This document shows, one piece after another, positions 51,996 to 63,300 of a DNA stretch of 64,000 nucleotides. This stretch comes from Flavobacterium pokkalii (GTDB taxonomy: Bacteria > Bacteroidota > Bacteroidia > Flavobacteriales > Flavobacteriaceae). The notes under the pieces are model-generated. The model saw only the letters and a program-made list of their open reading frames with translations. It ran no database searches and was not told the origin of the DNA. The DNA lies in contig NZ_NASZ01000003.1 of assembly GCF_014596575.1 (NCBI RefSeq), forward strand, positions 124,001 through 188,000, in the 5' to 3' direction. The position numbers and the translations under genes were made by a program. How positions within the stretch are numbered: the stretch's first letter is position 1; the number at the start of each line of letters is the position of its first letter.

Positions 51996-52910
51996 CTATC
52001 TTAAAAATTTATCAATTATATAAACCAATTGCAACAAGGAAATATACGACACACTCACCAACATTAAGGTTCGCGCCGCCTTTGCTGTTTTTATTTTATG
52101 CAATCGCACTGCATAATACAGCATCCAAAGTCCTAATAAAAATACCGCAACAGCTGCATAAGGAGAAATAAACAATTTTCCGGTATAACCTAAACTTGGC
52201 AAAAGCGAAGCAATAATTAACCAAATCGTATATAAAATTACCTGCAAAGCCGTTCCGTTATCTTTTTTTCCGGTTGGCAACATATAAAAACCGGCTTTCG
52301 CATAATCATCATACAAAAACCAACCAATAGCCCAGAAATGAGGAAATTGCCAGAAAAACTGAATCAAAAACAAAGTTCCCGCTTCAATTCCGAAATCTCC
52401 GGTAGCCGCCACCCAGCCTAACATAAAAGGAATCGCACCCGGAAATGCCCCCACAAAAACCGATAAAGAAGTAATGGTTTTAAGCGGCGTATAAACACTG
52501 GTATATAAAAAAATGGAAATCGCCCCAAACATCGCTGTTTTAGGATTTATCATATACAACAATGCAATTCCTGCAATGGTCAGCAAACTAGCCACAAACA
52601 AAGCCACATTTGGCGCCATTCTTCCCGATGGTACAGGACGGTTTTTAGTTCGATCCATCAAGGCATCCAAATCCCTTTCTATCACCTGATTGAAAGCATT
52701 AGAAGCCCCCACCATACAATAACCACCAATACAAAGCATCAACAAAACTGACCACTGAAAAGGCTGATTATCATTAAAACCTAATAGATAACCCGCAATA
52801 GACGAAAACAACACACTAATAGCTAATCCTGCCTTAGTGATTTCTTTAAAATCGGTAAAAATTGATTTAAGGGAAAGGGTATGTGTAGTTGTGCTCAATG
52901 CCGTTTTCAT
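51996..52910 (-). CDS. ctaB: Protoheme IX farnesyltransferase (heme O synthase)
   Basis: 304 residues from ATG 52910; a TTG start at 52934 lies in the promoter and is rejected. UbiA-type prenyltransferase: NAFNQVIERDLDALMDRTKN with the Asp-rich substrate site, then RPVPSGRMAP, YTPLKTITSLSVFVGAFPGA and FFWQFPHFWAIGWFLYDDYA. It makes heme O for the oxidase. First gene of the subunit operon. Confidence 0.93.
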   Translation of the reverse strand: MKTALSTTTHTLSLKSIFTDFKEITKAGLAISVLFSSIAGYLLGFNDNQPFQWSVLLMLCIGGYCMVGASNAFNQVIERDLDALMDRTKNRPVPSGRMAPNVALFVASLLTIAGIALLYMINPKTAMFGAISIFLYTSVYTPLKTITSLSVFVGAFPGAIPFMLGWVAATGDFGIEAGTLFLIQFFWQFPHFWAIGWFLYDDYAKAGFYMLPTGKKDNGTALQVILYTIWLIIASLLPSLGYTGKLFISPYAAVAVFLLGLWMLYYAVRLHKIKTAKAARTLMLVSVSYISLLQLVYIIDKFLR

Positions 52911-52931
52911 TAGGTTTTTGTAAAACTGCTG

Positions 52932-52962
52932 CAAAAGTAACGCATCAAAAGGGAATTGACAA
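52932..52962 (-). promoter_or_regulatory. Promoter of the ctaB-cox operon
   Basis: Minus strand TTG (52962-52960), 20 bases, TACTTTTG (52939-52932): a near-perfect Bacteroidota promoter. It ends 22 bases before ATG 52910. Confidence 0.75.
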
Positions 52963-53052
52963 AAATCTAATCATAAAATATTGTTGAAGAAAAATTTAAG
53001 TTGTTTTAGAAGAATATTTTTAAACATTAACTTAATAAGTCACTTGCAAAAA

Positions 53053-53433
53053 CTAATAATTTTCTAATTCATCACTTAAATCTCTGGCAAATTCATCTAA
53101 ATCCACAACAAAACCTGTTTTACCATTTAAAGGAAAAACATTAATCAAATAATTTTCAGATGCTATTAAATCAAATATTTCATCCTCTAAATCTCCCAGC
53201 GTTAATTTTTTAGGGCTGCAATTTTTCCATCCATTATTTAAATTCGAATTAACGAATTCTTTAGCAGACCAAAATGAAATCAATATTTTATCATCAATAT
53301 CAGAAAGAGCAAAATCTCCACTTTCATCAATTATTGTCCATAATTCTTCAAAATCAGCGACTCTTTTAATAAAATACAGATATCTTTTATAAGGTTCTAA
53401 ATTTGAAACACTTTCAATTTCTTTATTATTCAT
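53053..53433 (-). CDS. DUF2750-family protein
   Basis: 126 residues from ATG 53433 (MNNKEIESV); the nine-codon longer version is not supported. Soluble, acidic. It matches the DUF2750 layout: RYLYFIKRVADFEELWTIID, a middle SFWSAKEFVN, and the end VFPLNGKTGFVVDLDEFARD. Function unknown; such proteins are often immunity-like or orphan. It is more AT-rich than its neighbours, which include a RemB-like gene and the oxidase operon. Confidence 0.72.
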   Translation of the reverse strand: MNNKEIESVSNLEPYKRYLYFIKRVADFEELWTIIDESGDFALSDIDDKILISFWSAKEFVNSNLNNGWKNCSPKKLTLGDLEDEIFDLIASENYLINVFPLNGKTGFVVDLDEFARDLSDELENY

Positions 53434-53481
53434 ATCTCTTTTTATTAAAATTAATGCCAAACTACGATTTTGAATGTACTA

Positions 53482-55590
53482 TCAATAATCAAAATACCAG
53501 TTAAAAATATCAGAACGCAATCCGATAGAAAACCAATTGGTGCTTTCTTTAAATACAGTAGCAGTATTTTCCTTTGGATTAAAATCCCTGTAAATATAGC
53601 TCGCAAAAAGTTTCAGGTTAGTCGAAGGATTAATCAAATAACCACCCTGAATATCGGTCATGAAAAATTTGGTTTTATTTCCTTGCCCTACTTTTACACC
53701 TGAATTAGCAAAACGCTCTTCATCATAATCACGATAAATATTCGTTCCGTAATTAGAATTGGCTCCCGAAGCTGCAAAATCAAAACCTCTCACTGCAGTT
53801 GTGATTTTCAAATCAGCAAACCATCTTCCCTGATGGTAACGGGCAATAGCGATGAATTCGCCAAAATTAGCTCCCCATTGATGCCCTAAACTTTGATTGT
53901 TATGACCGTAATTGGTAATTGGTTCACTGTGCGAATACACATAAGGCCGTACACGATTGTATTCCAGTTGCACTAATAAATTAGGAACATTAAATGCATT
54001 GTAATATTTCGCTCCTACTTGATAACCGTATTTGTTTTTCCAACTATTATCTCCTTCTTTAATATCATTCAAAGAAAACTCATCTAATAAAAATTGTCCG
54101 TAAAAATTAAGCTGATTGCTCCATTTGTATTTAAAAGTCAACCCAAGTAAGGCATTCCCCGACTTAGAAGAAGAACCAAATTCCACCGCACGATAAAAAA
54201 TAATCGGATTCACAAAACTCGCATCAAAACCTCTGTCGTTTCCATTGGTCCAAACCACCGATTCAAAAAATCCTAAATTCAATCGATTAGATACATTCCA
54301 ACTCAAATAGTGATTCGCCATAAACTTAGTCGCATAGGTCTTATCAACCGTTACTTCCGGACGAATATCTTTGAGCCACATATAAGTGTTCGTATATTTT
54401 ATCTTCCAAAACTTTGTATTCAACTTAAAATAAGGATACGGACTCGCGCCATCACTTTCCAACAAAGAACGATAACCATCCCCAATAAAATTTCTGCCAT
54501 ATCCCAATTGCATATCCATAAATTTATTGGGAGTAAAAGTAATATTGGCTTCTGCCATTGGAAAATCATAAGCATCCGTTTTAAATTCTTTGGCAATACC
54601 AATTCCCGGAACAACCGCCGGATTTCCTCCCGAAGGTTTTATCGATTCCGCATATTGATTATAATAATCTGCAAATCGCCCCTGACTTTCAAAAATAGTA
54701 GTCGAAAAATTAAGTTTATCACCTAAACCACCTCTAAAATTAATGGCTCGGGTATTAACAAAAGTATTTACCGATTTATTCCCGGAAGCCCTCCCTAACT
54801 GCAAATCCAAAACCGGATTTAACGTAAACCAATAATCTTCTCCTTTAATCTCAACCGTGTTTTCATTCCATAATTTTCGGGTCCACCAGCCGGTAGTTGG
54901 TTTCTTCAATTGTTCATTGACTTTTTTAAAATCATAATATTTAGCCACTTCGGCATAGGCATAAGGCTTTGAAGCGGTATGATTATTACTTCCTACTTGA
55001 TTAATTGCAGCATCAAATTGTGCATAATAGCTATGTGAAAAAGGAATATTTAAATGACTTTCTAACTCCGGATTATTATATTTATGATACACCATGCTAT
55101 CCAACTCGGTCAATTGTGGAGTAGTATTTCTAAGAATATCGGCTTTCACCAAATTCTCTTCAGCCAAAGTAGCCGCGCTTTTTAATGGAATTGCAATGGT
55201 GATATTGTATTTCGAATATTCCGCTTTGCCATTGTAAGTGGCCGGAGTAATTTTTGGAAATTTCGCAAAAACTCTTTTGGTTTCCTCTATTAATTTTTCA
55301 TCAACGGCGTTCACATAAATTACTTTAAAAACCCCTTCGGCATTGACTTCAAAAAGCACTTTTACATTTCCTTTGAAATTATTTCGAACTAAATCTTCAG
55401 GAACCACAAAATTCTGAAAAACAAAATCCTGCACTTCGGTATAAAAACAATTTTGCAATTCCTGATTTTCCAGATTTTCACAACTTGAAAAAACCGGAAA
55501 ACGGGAAGCGTTAACGGTGCCTAAAGAATTCGTATTTTGGGCAAAACCCAAAACGGAAGTAAAAAATAAAACCAGCCAGCTTTTTTTCAT
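53482..55590 (-). CDS. remB: Gliding motility protein RemB-like
   Basis: 702 residues, signal peptide ending LGFAQ. The first 145 mature residues look like a TonB-C-type domain (FKGNVKVLFEVNAEGVFKVI, 'IEETKRVFAKFPKITPATYN'). The remainder is a long outer-membrane barrel-like domain with MDMQLGYGRNFIGDGYRSLL, VVWTNGNDRGFDASFVNPII and ending NWFSIGLRSDIFNWYFDY. Overall it agrees with RemB of Flavobacterium johnsoniae, one of the proteins needed for normal gliding; the match is by recollection, so moderate certainty. Confidence 0.72.
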   Translation of the reverse strand: MKKSWLVLFFTSVLGFAQNTNSLGTVNASRFPVFSSCENLENQELQNCFYTEVQDFVFQNFVVPEDLVRNNFKGNVKVLFEVNAEGVFKVIYVNAVDEKLIEETKRVFAKFPKITPATYNGKAEYSKYNITIAIPLKSAATLAEENLVKADILRNTTPQLTELDSMVYHKYNNPELESHLNIPFSHSYYAQFDAAINQVGSNNHTASKPYAYAEVAKYYDFKKVNEQLKKPTTGWWTRKLWNENTVEIKGEDYWFTLNPVLDLQLGRASGNKSVNTFVNTRAINFRGGLGDKLNFSTTIFESQGRFADYYNQYAESIKPSGGNPAVVPGIGIAKEFKTDAYDFPMAEANITFTPNKFMDMQLGYGRNFIGDGYRSLLESDGASPYPYFKLNTKFWKIKYTNTYMWLKDIRPEVTVDKTYATKFMANHYLSWNVSNRLNLGFFESVVWTNGNDRGFDASFVNPIIFYRAVEFGSSSKSGNALLGLTFKYKWSNQLNFYGQFLLDEFSLNDIKEGDNSWKNKYGYQVGAKYYNAFNVPNLLVQLEYNRVRPYVYSHSEPITNYGHNNQSLGHQWGANFGEFIAIARYHQGRWFADLKITTAVRGFDFAASGANSNYGTNIYRDYDEERFANSGVKVGQGNKTKFFMTDIQGGYLINPSTNLKLFASYIYRDFNPKENTATVFKESTNWFSIGLRSDIFNWYFDY

Positions 55591-55607
55591 ATATTTTAAT
55601 CTAAATC

Positions 55608-56351
55608 TTAATATCCTTTTTGCACTTTTCCTCCGCTAACAATTGCTAAAGCCGATGAAGTCCCAATACGTTTAACACCCAGTTTAATCATCGCCTCCGC
55701 CTCTTCATAAGTACGAACACTTCCGGCAGCTTTTACCGGAAGTGGCGAAGCATTTTCTAACATCATAATAATAGATTCTTTAGTCGCTCCGTTGGGTTCA
55801 TTATTAGGCGTTTTGTAAAATCCTGTGGAAGATTTTACAAAAACAGCCGAATAATCAGCTTCTTTACAATTCGAAATAACCACGTTTTTAATTAAAGCAG
55901 AAAGCTGAATAATTTGTTTATCGGTCAGCGCTACTACTTCGATAATCCATTTTATAATTTTATGATTGGCCAATGCCAGTTGAGTCCCTTTCAAAATCTC
56001 GTCTTTAAACAAATCGACAGCTCCGTTTTTAAAAGCTTCGTAATTACAAACAAAATCCAATTCGTCAGCACCGTCGGCAATAGCCTGAGCAGCCTCTTTT
56101 AATTTTGCCTCAATAGTTGCATTTCCTTCCGGAAAATCAATCACCGTTCCCACTTTCACATTCGAAGCTGCATTCACAATCATTTGCTTAGCCAATGACA
56201 CCATTTCCGGTCGAATCATCACCAACTTAAAGCTTTCCCGAATGGCTTCTTCAACCAAAGTTGTTACGACTTCCTGATTTTGTTCCTCATTTAGTCCGGA
56301 TTGCGAAAGTGTTTTTAAATACGTAGAATCTATATACGACCTGATATCCAT
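55608..56351 (-). CDS. deoC: Deoxyribose-phosphate aldolase
   Basis: 247 residues, TIM barrel. Active-site Lys is in SAVFVKSSTGFYK, the second Lys in PVKAAGSVRTYEEAEAMI, and the Asp in ADELDFVCNYEAF. It splits 2-deoxyribose 5-phosphate to acetaldehyde and glyceraldehyde 3-phosphate. 17 bases before the RemB-like gene start. Confidence 0.93.
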   Translation of the reverse strand: MDIRSYIDSTYLKTLSQSGLNEEQNQEVVTTLVEEAIRESFKLVMIRPEMVSLAKQMIVNAASNVKVGTVIDFPEGNATIEAKLKEAAQAIADGADELDFVCNYEAFKNGAVDLFKDEILKGTQLALANHKIIKWIIEVVALTDKQIIQLSALIKNVVISNCKEADYSAVFVKSSTGFYKTPNNEPNGATKESIIMMLENASPLPVKAAGSVRTYEEAEAMIKLGVKRIGTSSALAIVSGGKVQKGY

Positions 56352-56471
56352 ACTTCAGCTTTTAGATGGGTGTTTACACAAAAATACATTTAAATTTCAA
56401 ATGGATTCCTGTTCTGTACTTTTTGATAAAATCAAATGCAACTGAATAACAAAAAACAAAGTTATCAATAA

Positions 56472-56497
56472 AAAAATCCCGCCGAAGCAGGATTTCT
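56472..56497 (-). terminator. Terminator after the VanZ gene
   Basis: On the minus strand AAATCCTGC-TTCG-GCGGGATTT followed by TTTT, directly at the VanZ stop codon. It ends the sprA-gcvH-VanZ set. Confidence 0.8.
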
Positions 56498-56875
56498 CTA
56501 TTTACAATTGAATTTTTTATTCAAAATTTGAATGGTTAAAATTGCCAGTAATGCTCCGGTGGAATTTGCCAAAACATCAACTGCATCTCCGTTTCGGGTT
56601 ACCGTTAAATAGGTTTGAAAAAGCTCAATTGCAATTCCGAAAACCAAAGACATTACAAAAACGATACTTAATAATTTTACACGACGAACCGTTTTAAATG
56701 AAAAACGAAAAGCATAAAACCACAATAAACTAAATACAAAATGGAAAACAGCATGAACGTACTTGTCTATATAAGGAATCGTTATTTGAGGAAGTTCACT
56801 GGCTTTTATCAAACAGAGATAAATAATATTCCCTGTCCAGGCGAGTGCTGCTCCCAGGCAAATTTTCTTAAGCAC
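56498..56875 (-). CDS. VanZ-family membrane protein
   Basis: 125 residues from GTG 56875 (TTG 56878 is equally possible), four membrane segments ([20 protein letters not shown], '[20 protein letters not shown]', [18 protein letters not shown]). The [20 protein letters not shown] block is the VanZ signature. Function in this group is not established. It overlaps the end of gcvH by 8 bases, so it is in the same unit. Confidence 0.85.
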   Translation of the reverse strand: MLKKICLGAALAWTGNIIYLCLIKASELPQITIPYIDKYVHAVFHFVFSLLWFYAFRFSFKTVRRVKLLSIVFVMSLVFGIAIELFQTYLTVTRNGDAVDVLANSTGALLAILTIQILNKKFNCK

Positions 56876-57248
56876 CAATCAACGCTTTATAACCTTCGCT
56901 GTCTAATAAAGTATCAAATTCAGCTAAATCTGAAACCTTTACTTTAATCATCCAACCTTCTCCGTAAGGATCAGAATTCACTAATTCAGGTGCATCTTCT
57001 AAACCTGTATTAAATTCAATGATTTCACCAGATAAAGGCAAAAACAAATCCGAAACCGTTTTAACAGCTTCTACAGTTCCAAAAACTTCATCTTTATCAA
57101 GAGTTTGATCTAAAGTTTCTACTTCTACATAAACAATATCACCCAACTCTTTTTGGGCAAAATGTGTAATTCCAACTGTTGCAATATCTCCGTCTAAACT
57201 TACCCATTCGTGGTCTTTAGTGTACTTTAAATTTGCTGGTATGCTCAT
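56868..57248 (-). CDS. gcvH: Glycine cleavage system H protein
   Basis: 126 residues. Lipoyl domain with the lipoylated Lys in [12 protein letters not shown] (K63), preceded by [20 protein letters not shown] and followed by [10 protein letters not shown]. It carries the aminomethyl group between the P, T and L proteins. The P, T and L genes are not in the window. Common neighbour of sprA in flavobacteria. Confidence 0.95.
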   Translation of the reverse strand: MSIPANLKYTKDHEWVSLDGDIATVGITHFAQKELGDIVYVEVETLDQTLDKDEVFGTVEAVKTVSDLFLPLSGEIIEFNTGLEDAPELVNSDPYGEGWMIKVKVSDLAEFDTLLDSEGYKALIGA

Positions 57249-57285
57249 AATAATAGTATTTGAAATATGAAATTTATTTTTTTGG

Positions 57286-57293
57286 CAAATGTA
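57286..57293 (-). promoter_or_regulatory. -7 element upstream of gcvH
   Basis: TACATTTG on the minus strand, 38 bases before ATG 57248, fits TAnnTTTG; no well-placed TTG was found. Confidence 0.35.
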
Positions 57294-57330
57294 ACAATCT
57301 TCAACTTAAATTATATGTAGATTTCACAAA

Positions 57331-60300
57331 TTAATTACCAAAATTATATCGAAGTGTGAATCCGGAACGAATATTCGTAATCGGATACGAAGTCGATATT
57401 ACTGCTTTTGAAAAAGAATGGTCATAATAGAAAATCGCCGTAAGGTTTTTACTGAACGAATAATCCGCAGTTACTTTCAAAGACCATAAATTTTGCCCGC
57501 CAGCCAATTGGTTATTATCATAATCCAAATAACGCACTATCGTTTGATTGTTTCGATATGACAAATCGGCTTTTAAATTAATATCTCCTTTGATAACCCC
57601 CGTAGGATTATCGGCTAATCGGGAAGAGAAAACCACATTTTTAAAGCGATAACCCAAACCTACGATATATTCGATTCCTTTTACTTCGGTCAATAAATTA
57701 TTATCAAAACTCATCGACAAAGCGCGATCTTTCTTAATCTCGGTAAGCACTTTTAAGGAATTTTTCAATTCGAAATCCAATCGCACCAAAGGACTAAACT
57801 GCTCCACTAAATTAACATTCGAAATAAGTGTTTTGTTATAAAAATTTCCGCTATCATCCATTCCTGACGAATCATTATCATAATCAAAATTAGAACGGAA
57901 TTGATTAATGGTATAAGAAGCCCGATAACTGTGCTGTAAAGAAAAACGCTTGAAAGTCTTTTTAAAAGTTTCATAACGCATCAATCCATTGTATTTTATC
58001 GTCCAGTTAGGAATTGGGAAATTTCTGAAAATACCCGTCGAAACTTTTGAAGCATCCGTTCCGGAATAAGCTGCTATAAAGGCAGGCAACAACACCGCTT
58101 GATTATTTTTTCCAAAACCTATCGGATATCCATCATTCACAATAATTCTTTTTCGCTCCGGATTGTTAGGATTTGCCAAATCAGTTTCATCTGCGGCTGG
58201 ATTCTCAGCAGGAAGCGATGCTGCATCATATCTTTGAATTATACCTCCTGCATAAAGCTCAGGATGTTCAGCAGCTAACCTATTAGCTACTGTAAGTCGG
58301 TTACTTCTAAAATCATCAAAAGCAGCCGAAGAATTTTCATCACTTTGTGAAAAAGCCGTCTTAATTAAGACTGTCGATATAGAGAACATTCCGTAATTGT
58401 ATGGCGAACGGGAATTGTACATTCCGTCGGCTGAAACATCGTACTGCTCAGAATAATTTTCCGAAAACGATCGATCCATATTCAAATCAATTTTGAAATC
58501 CGGGAACAAATCCACATTAGCCGTAGCGCGCAATACCTTATTACTTACCTGCGTGTAATTCTGGCTAAACTCCTGATAATTGGTCAGCCAGCCATTTTTA
58601 GCTGCTTCATAACGCACATCGTCCTGACTACCAAAAATAAATCCTAACGAAGGTCTTGAAGAACCTAAGAAACCAATACTTGGTGTATAACCCGGCAAGA
58701 GCGTTCCGCTATTTTCTGAATAATTAATCTGAATATTTTTAACGCTGGTTAACACCCCTAACAATCCGTCCACAAACTGATTAGACTGAACCTGAGGTTT
58801 AGGAGCGGCGGTAATTTTCTGTCCCGGTTTAGGTGCAACCGCAGGCGCTTTTCTAACCGGAGTTTTGGCTTTTGGAGACAATCCTAAATATTTGTACAGC
58901 ATATCCATGTTGAAACTGGCATTCAAATTATTAGTTCGGGCATTTTGAATCGTATTCCCTAAGTTATAATTCATTCCATCCACAACAATTTCCGACAATG
59001 CATTAGCTGATTTTTGCCAGCTATAATCTCCCGTATAAGAATAATTCGCCTTCACAAAACTAAACAACGGAATCTTATTAATTGGAAGATCATAATTCAA
59101 AATAATTTGTTGGGTATGACGGTTTGGATCTCCAATATCCCAATAGCTGTCCCAAATAGAGAAATCTTCTATTGGCTGATCGCTATCATCCAAATAATTC
59201 TTAACCAAATTATTGGTTGAAGCCGCATAACTGAATTTTAATGATTTTGTTAAATTAAAGTTGAAACCATAATTATAATTAAAGCCAAAATTTCGGCGGT
59301 ACAACGGCTGTAACTCTAAACCGGGAACATTATCCACCTGTCTGTATTGCTGACGGTTGTATTGACGGTTAATATTAGTATTGAAAGTAATATTAGATGG
59401 CAAATAATTAAAATTAAAATCACTCAGTAACTTCCAATAACTACTTTTCTTCATGAATTTTGTTTTCTTGAAAGGCTCTACCGGTTTGTTTTCAAAACTA
59501 TAAGCATAATCTACGGTTGTACTTGCCTGCTGATCCAAATAGTCTTCAATTTCATAATCATGACGCTCCACTTTATTAAACGATTGCGAAAAAGTAAAGT
59601 TCTCCGGATCGTAAACATGTGGCTTTTGCTCAGCACTTCTTTGTTTTCTTACCCCAATAAAATTGATGCTGGTTCGCTTCGTATAATCAATGGCGCGGTT
59701 TCTTAAATTTGCTCTAGCATCAGCATCATCTGTTTCTTTTAAAAGCTGTTTCAACTTAATATCCTGATTAAACGGATCGTATTCGGGTTTAATGGTTTCT
59801 TCGCCAACACTATAATTGAACGGTAAATTAATTCCCCATCTGTTAGGCAACAGCTTTCCTAAATTGATATTAGTTACAATATTGTATTGCTGAATATCTT
59901 CACGACTTCTTTCATTCGGACCTTGTTCAATAGTTCCAAAACCAACAGTACTCATTTTTCCGGTGGCGGAAACAGTAGCAAAATCGGCAAAATTAGTATC
60001 CACATTCAATACAGCTGCCATACCGCCATGATTGTCCATTTCAGCCAAACGAAGTTCGTTAAACCAAACTTCACCTTTAAGAGCCTGACGCGTATCATTA
60101 CTTTTAACTCCAACCATCAAAGTACGCACCATTCCGAAATTAGGATTTCCTTTAATCCCTAATCTTAGTTTGTTAACTTTATTAGCCAAATCTCCATCCA
60201 GTTCATCTTCATTTTTATAATAAATTCCGTCCAATGGCAAAGTACTTGCATCCACACTCATGGATTCGATTTTTAATTTGGTAAGCAATGACAAAGCCAA

Positions 60301-63300
60301 GTCAATCTCATTGACCTCCGGCCAAACTTCACTGGCGGTATATTTACAATTCCCGTCCGTTGTAGCGGTAACTTTCAATGGAATCTCAATTTGGTAGAAG
60401 TTTTGTGTAAAATCATTACCAAAACGAATAAATCCAACCATTTGATCATCTGTTAACGGAATTTCTCCTTTTAAAGATTCAGCATGTAAAAACATTTTCA
60501 GTCTTTTAAACTGACGCATATCGACACTCACGTTTTTGAAAACTGCTCTGGAATCTTCTATTTCTAAACCGTCTCCTGCAACTCTTAACGATAAGGATTG
60601 TTCGTTTTGATTAATCAGCGTGTTATTGTTATACAACTGCTCGCGGGTAACGCCCGGAGGAGTAACATAATTTACCGGACATCTTTCGTCATTTTCCTGA
60701 ATGTTTACTGCCGCAACATCTAGTTCAGTACCATCATCATCTACATTGGCATCATTTGGATCGAGAGTTGAAGTATATCTTCGCCACTCGCCGCGAACCA
60801 AATCCAAAGCACCAAAACGCATCGTAACTTCATTTTCAAATCCGGTCATAAACATTCGCATAAAACGAACAGATCTAAAATCACTAATGTTTCCAATGGT
60901 ATTTTCCGGCTGAGAAACCGGTATTTTAAACTGAATCCATCGGGCATCTGTTGTTCCTCCATTGGGTAATGGCACGGTGGTTTCTCTAATATCAGTAATA
61001 TAATTTTCACCCACTTTCATATCGGGTCTAACTTCAATGCTGTATTCATAATAAGCATTGATTGTATTCATCGTATTATCCCTGTTGATGTCTTCTACAT
61101 CCGGAACGGTAGTAGCACCACGGTTAGGATCGTTTATATCAACAGCCGAATTGCCATCTACTCCATTATAATTTTTATAGCGCTCTTTAACACCTCCGGA
61201 AGTATTCAAATAATAGGTATAATCATCGGCTGCAGGATCAGATTCGCCGGCAAAATTAGTATAAACCGTCGCCTCATCATTATTATTCAAACCATCCAAA
61301 CCAACATCCTGATTTTTTCTGTTATTGGCATCGGCATCAAAAGCATAAATCAACGATTGCGAAGCCGGAACATCTCCCCAAACAGGTCTTGGATTAGTCA
61401 TAATCTGATCCGGACCTAATCCGTTTTCGTATTGTTTTCTTCCGTCTTTTAAAATATCTTCTGAAATTTCACCCAGGTTAAAATAAATTTTACCGGTATT
61501 TGTTGCGTCTGATTTTCCATTACCCACATAAGGATCTAAAACCCATAATTGGATATACTCCACATTCCCCTGTTCGAAATTCGTGGAACTGATGGAACGC
61601 ATAATTCCTCCGTAATTTTCTTTGGGAGTCAAATTAAAACTGGAATTATTGTTATACGGTCCTCTTTCGGATGGAAAATAAGACAAATCCAACGTATTAA
61701 TTACCTGTGTTTGTCCTTGCGCAATATCCAGATTAGGATACAATTCTTCACTATAAATTCTTCTGGTAGCGTTTAACGAAATATCATCATTTGAAATTCC
61801 CGATGGTCTTTGAACATAAAAAATCGGATCGATGGTGTACCAGGCCAATTTTGCTCTTTTAAAACCATAACTTAAATCATTTGCCGAAGCATTAAAATTA
61901 TACGTACTGTTCGTATTATTTTCAGGTGTTGAAGCCAAACTCCAGGAATAAGCTGAACGCATATCGATAGTGGACTGAGAACCTTCAAAATCGTCAACAT
62001 ACAAAGTTGATTCCCCCTGAAACTGGTCGGCTTTAGAAGTTCCCGGTTTTAGGAAAGCAACTTCTCCTCTAACCGATAAATTAGACGGTACATCGGTATC
62101 TACGTTAGGCAACATATTTACTAATCGGGTGAAGAAAGGAACTTCGGTAGAGAAATTAGTATTAAACCCAAAAATGGTATTGTTAACTGATTCCTGACCA
62201 TAATTGGATTTTTGAGTAAATGGTTTTTCGGTCATCTTCAAAAAAGTTCCACCCAAAGTAAAGTTATCCGAAAATTTATGTTCGACATTTACCCCCATAA
62301 ACCTTCTGGTTTGCTGACCAAAAACGGTATTATTTTCCAAAGAAACATTAATCGGCGTGTTAGATGCCTGCAGGGAAGGATCCAAAATCTGAACGCGCCC
62401 CAATTGGTAATTCACACTATAATCTACACCTTCAACTAAAACTCTTCCTCCTGCTGTAACCACCACAGAACCTTGTGGCACGTTATAAGCTCCAATCGGG
62501 ATTCCGTCGCCGGCAGATGATTTATATTTTCCTCGCAAAAGGAATTTATTTTTATCACTATCTTCTAAAGCTTTAGCCTGTGTTTTTCGATACATTGCTG
62601 TAAAAACATACTTGCTTTGATTTGGATTATAAGTGGACGCATTAGCATAATCTTCGCCGGCATTATTGGATAATTTTTTAAATAACAATTCCCCAAAAGG
62701 CTCTTTAGTGGTAAAAATAATTCGCCCGTTTTGAGTATCCATTGTTAAACCCGAAACAAAATCAAAGAAACCGTCTCCGCCAGCCTGACGGTCGTTGTTA
62801 TAATTTAATTTATCCAAATTGAATACATTCAACAAAGGAGTTTCAGCTACTTTATCATCCGGAGAAGGATTTACCGGAAAAGGATTTCCGGCTACCGGAG
62901 TAATGTAATTTAACGGCGAAGGATCGGTATAAAGAATGTTAAATCTAAAATCTTCCTGTTTAATTTGGTAAGCCCCCGGAATTTGATAAATATTTTTCAT
63001 CATCAGATTCCACACCGGATTAGAAACATTGGTCAAATTACTTTTCAGCATTTTCAAAATCAAACTTTGGGTAACCACCGCCTGCGTACTTTGAGGAGTT
63101 CCGGTTACTAAAGTAGCATCAACACCGTCATTTCCAAATTCACCCACCTGATACACTTTATCCCCAATCGTATATTCATAAGCCACCGCTAAAATCTCGT
63201 CATTGGACAACCTTTGTTGCAACGAAATATATCCTAATTGCGGGTGGTAAGTAAATTCATTGGTTGTTAATTTGCGGGCATTTTCCAGTTTGGAATAATC

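Noticed and set aside
53053..53433. DUF2750 gene as a toxin-immunity pair
   Set aside because: No toxin gene is adjacent and the family's function is unknown; neighbours are gliding and oxidase genes.
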